Of a DNA stretch of 14,467 nt, positions 13,227 to 14,467 are shown one piece after another. The position numbers and the translations under genes are program-made. Under the pieces are notes generated by a model. That model was not told where the DNA came from, did no database searches, and saw only the letters and a list, made by a program, of their open reading frames with translations. The stretch is taken from the NCBI GenBank assembly GCA_964554415.1, contig CAZKON010000025.1, positions 1 through 14,467 of the forward strand. The letters are read 5' to 3'. The stretch is from JAGVXD01 sp964554415. GTDB taxonomy: Archaea > Nanobdellota > Nanobdellia > Pacearchaeales > GW2011-AR1. Numbering within the stretch: position 1 is the stretch's first letter; each line of letters starts with the position of its first letter.

Positions 13227-13232
13227 ATATTT

Positions 13233-14177
13233 CTATTTCTTGCAGAGAATAAGCGCCCAAGTTCTTTGCTCATTGATGAAGAACCTTACATTCTTAAAGT
13301 AAATCTTTATTGCTTTCTTTAATCTTGCCTCATCATATCTATAGGATATGGCAACTAGAATCTGATCGCCTTTCATGAATGGAATCGTACGATCTCCAAA
13401 TGTTAATTTAGTATCCTCTAAAATAGTATAAAACATCTCAACTCGCGAGTTTTTGTAGCGTACGCCAAACTTAATTTCACCTCGTTTGAAACCAAGTTGG
13501 GTAAGAACCTTGCTGAGAAATTCATCCATAAGCCCCTGCTTATAAGAAGCGATAATATTTTCAGGTTTTGCATTTGTCAATGCAACTCCAAGAAGCAGCG
13601 AATCTTCATTATCATCCATTGCCTCCATAACCTCATACATAACCTCATGCATCTCAAAATTGCCGAGTGTACCTCCCAAAAAGAGCAGGAAGTTCTGCTT
13701 GAATTTGTGGTTACGTAATAAAGACGCAACATTCTCCAAGTTATCAAAATCAGAAATATTCCATTGGAACTGTACAACTTCCCCTTTATTCAGCTTAGTA
13801 ATCTTATCTATAGCTTTCGTTACCATATAACTACTAATATCTATAGGACAATAACGAACAGCTACTCTACGATAAAGTTCTTCAATAATTGGCACAGCTT
13901 TCTTCCCATCACCGCAACCAATATCAATTATGTTAATAGTGTTATCATTAAGTATATAATCTGCAATCACAGACATATGCTTCTTGAGCATCTCAATCTC
14001 TGTCTCAAACATATATTTGCTGTAATCTTTATGCTTCTCAAGATCAAGATAACCTTGTGCTTGTTCAGGTGATAGATACCAAAGTTTAGAATCAGCAATA
14101 TTCCAGACACGAGTGTTCCCTTCAAGAGAATACCCCCGTTTAATCAATTCCTTGAAAATAAGGTCGTTGACTTGCAT
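13233..14177 (-). CDS. EgtD-like SAM-dependent methyltransferase (Methyltransf_33/DUF2260)
   Basis: A 314-residue protein from ATG 14177. SAM-binding motif I is IDIGCGDGKKA (residues 84-94); CPIDIS (110-115) is the acidic post-I position; LFLGGTLGNFE (165-175) matches the F-x-G-(S/G)-T-x-G-N-F signature of the EgtD (histidine-specific) family. Further family marks are YKQGLMDEFLSKVLTQLG and RVEMFY, equivalent to the IEMHL region. From memory, histidine-methylating EgtD has a Glu before the S-x-K of the next strand; here the strand is LVAISYRY with Ala, so histidine need not be the substrate. A TTG at 14189 extends the frame, but TATA (14198-14206) sits 25 nt before ATG 14177. No ergothioneine partner gene is present. 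Confidence 0.78.
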   Translation of the reverse strand: MQVNDLIFKELIKRGYSLEGNTRVWNIADSKLWYLSPEQAQGYLDLEKHKDYSKYMFETEIEMLKKHMSVIADYILNDNTINIIDIGCGDGKKAVPIIEELYRRVAVRYCPIDISSYMVTKAIDKITKLNKGEVVQFQWNISDFDNLENVASLLRNHKFKQNFLLFLGGTLGNFEMHEVMYEVMEAMDDNEDSLLLGVALTNAKPENIIASYKQGLMDEFLSKVLTQLGFKRGEIKFGVRYKNSRVEMFYTILEDTKLTFGDRTIPFMKGDQILVAISYRYDEARLKKAIKIYFKNVRFFINEQRTWALILCKK

Positions 14178-14180
14178 ACT

Positions 14181-14195
14181 CCTAGACAACCTAGG
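14181..14195. promoter_or_regulatory. CCTAG-N5-CTAGG inverted repeat between TATA box and methyltransferase start
   Basis: A short perfect inverted repeat placed between the minus-strand TATA box (14198-14206) and ATG 14177, where a bound repressor would block initiation. The arms are only 5 bp, so chance is possible. Confidence 0.35.
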
Positions 14196-14197
14196 GG

Positions 14198-14206
14198 TTT
14201 ATATGC
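14198..14206 (-). promoter_or_regulatory. TATA box of the methyltransferase gene
   Basis: Minus-strand GCATATAAA, centred 25 nt before ATG 14177, which supports a leaderless start and that choice of start codon. Confidence 0.55.
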
Positions 14207-14295
14207 TTTTGCACGGAGATATTTTCACTCTAGAGTTGGGATATGGATGACTCTGTTGATTATAACAAATGTTTGAGAGTTATCCAGATAGAAAC

Positions 14296-14385
14296 CTCAG
14301 AAACTCCCAGTTTCTGATGGCACTCAAAAATCAAAGATTTTTGATGATTCTGGACAAAATGTGGCACAATCATCAGAATTTTCTA
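14296..14385 (+). ncRNA. Multi-hairpin element resembling the IS-type end at 1-100
   Basis: Hairpin 1 is TCAGAAACT-CCC-AGTTTCTGA (14297-14317); a six-base spacer TGGCAC; hairpin 2 is TCAAAAATC-AAA-GATTTTTGA (14324-14344); then ATTCTG (14347-14352) pairs with CAGAAT (14374-14379) around an ACAAAAT loop segment, or TGATGATT with AATCATCA as an alternative. The order, stem lengths, six-base spacer, ACAAAAT and the trailing TTTCTA all match the element at the window start. It may be a solo omega-RNA-like transposon end or a chromosomal small RNA. A 39-codon frame (14269-14388) runs through it but is not conserved in the other copy. Confidence 0.5.
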
Positions 14386-14436
14386 TAACCCAGTATCTCC
14401 GAATGAAGTTTGATACTATGAAGTTACTCCAAAAGG

Positions 14437-14445
14437 CTTATATAC
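14437..14445 (+). promoter_or_regulatory. TATA box of a gene beyond the window end
   Basis: CTTATATAC; transcription would begin near 14467, directly at or after the palindrome that follows. Confidence 0.5.
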
Positions 14446-14448
14446 TTA

Positions 14449-14467
14449 ACCTATCTATTAGATAGGT
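14449..14467. promoter_or_regulatory. Perfect 19-bp palindromic operator ACCTATCTA-T-TAGATAGGT
   Basis: Nine-bp arms around a central T, placed between the TATA box and the predicted transcription start of a + strand gene outside the window. Position and perfect symmetry indicate a repressor site for a homodimeric regulator. It does not match the TGTTG-N12-CAACA elements. Confidence 0.65.

Noticed and set aside
14243..14317. 24-codon ORF starting MDDSVDY
   Set aside because: No TATA box or Shine-Dalgarno sequence, it ends inside a hairpin of the structured element, and it has no counterpart in the other copy.
14269..14388. 39-codon ORF through the orphan hairpin element
   Set aside because: The repeated peptide pattern is a by-product of the tandem hairpins; the frame is not conserved in the element at 1-100.

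Overview
The window looks like a piece of an archaeal chromosome, probably from a small-genome DPANN-type lineage (Woesearchaeota/Pacearchaeota-like). That placement is an inference. It rests on AT-rich promoters with TATA boxes of the TTAAATA type 25-30 nt before start codons, many apparently leaderless genes, a TrmB-family regulator, and very large N-glycosylation-sequon-rich surface proteins.

Layout. Bases 1-100 look like the right end of an IS200/IS605-type (TnpB) element; it abuts a DUF167 (UPF0235) gene that has lost its start codon (about 104-337). A zinc metallopeptidase-like gene follows (396-860, +). The minus strand from 7296 down to 896 carries a two-gene surface operon: a 1664-residue secreted multi-domain glycoprotein overlapping by ATGA a 469-residue companion with a C-terminal membrane anchor. 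A divergent promoter region separates it from a 64-residue coiled-coil protein (7428, +). Two tiny helical-protein genes (minus, 7976-7655) come next, then a structured non-coding stretch.

From 8268 to 11292 lies a toxin-antitoxin island: an HTH-MNT/HEPN pair, a MntA/HepT pair, an unknown protein with a CX2CX3C motif, and HicA and HicB genes that are convergent instead of co-transcribed. Then come a TPR-like protein (11478-12437, +), a TrmB-family regulator (12507-13226, +) and an EgtD-like SAM methyltransferase (minus, 14177-13233). The last 280 bases hold a multi-hairpin element and an outward-facing promoter with a perfect 19-bp palindrome.

Most notable signals. (1) The genes at 10214 and 11478 share a duplicated control region: a TGTTG-N12-CAACA inverted repeat, a TATA-like box, and a leader of constant length encoding an 18-codon ORF that overlaps the main start by ATGA. 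A third, shorter relative may precede the tiny genes at 7976, and a half-site lies before the TrmB gene, which is therefore a candidate regulator. (2) The same multi-hairpin architecture occurs at both window ends, with compensatory base-pair changes. (3) hicA and hicB overlap tail to tail, and the hicA promoter core is repeated at 9351 facing hepT from the antisense side.

All calls come from reading the sequence by eye; no homology search or folding program was run.
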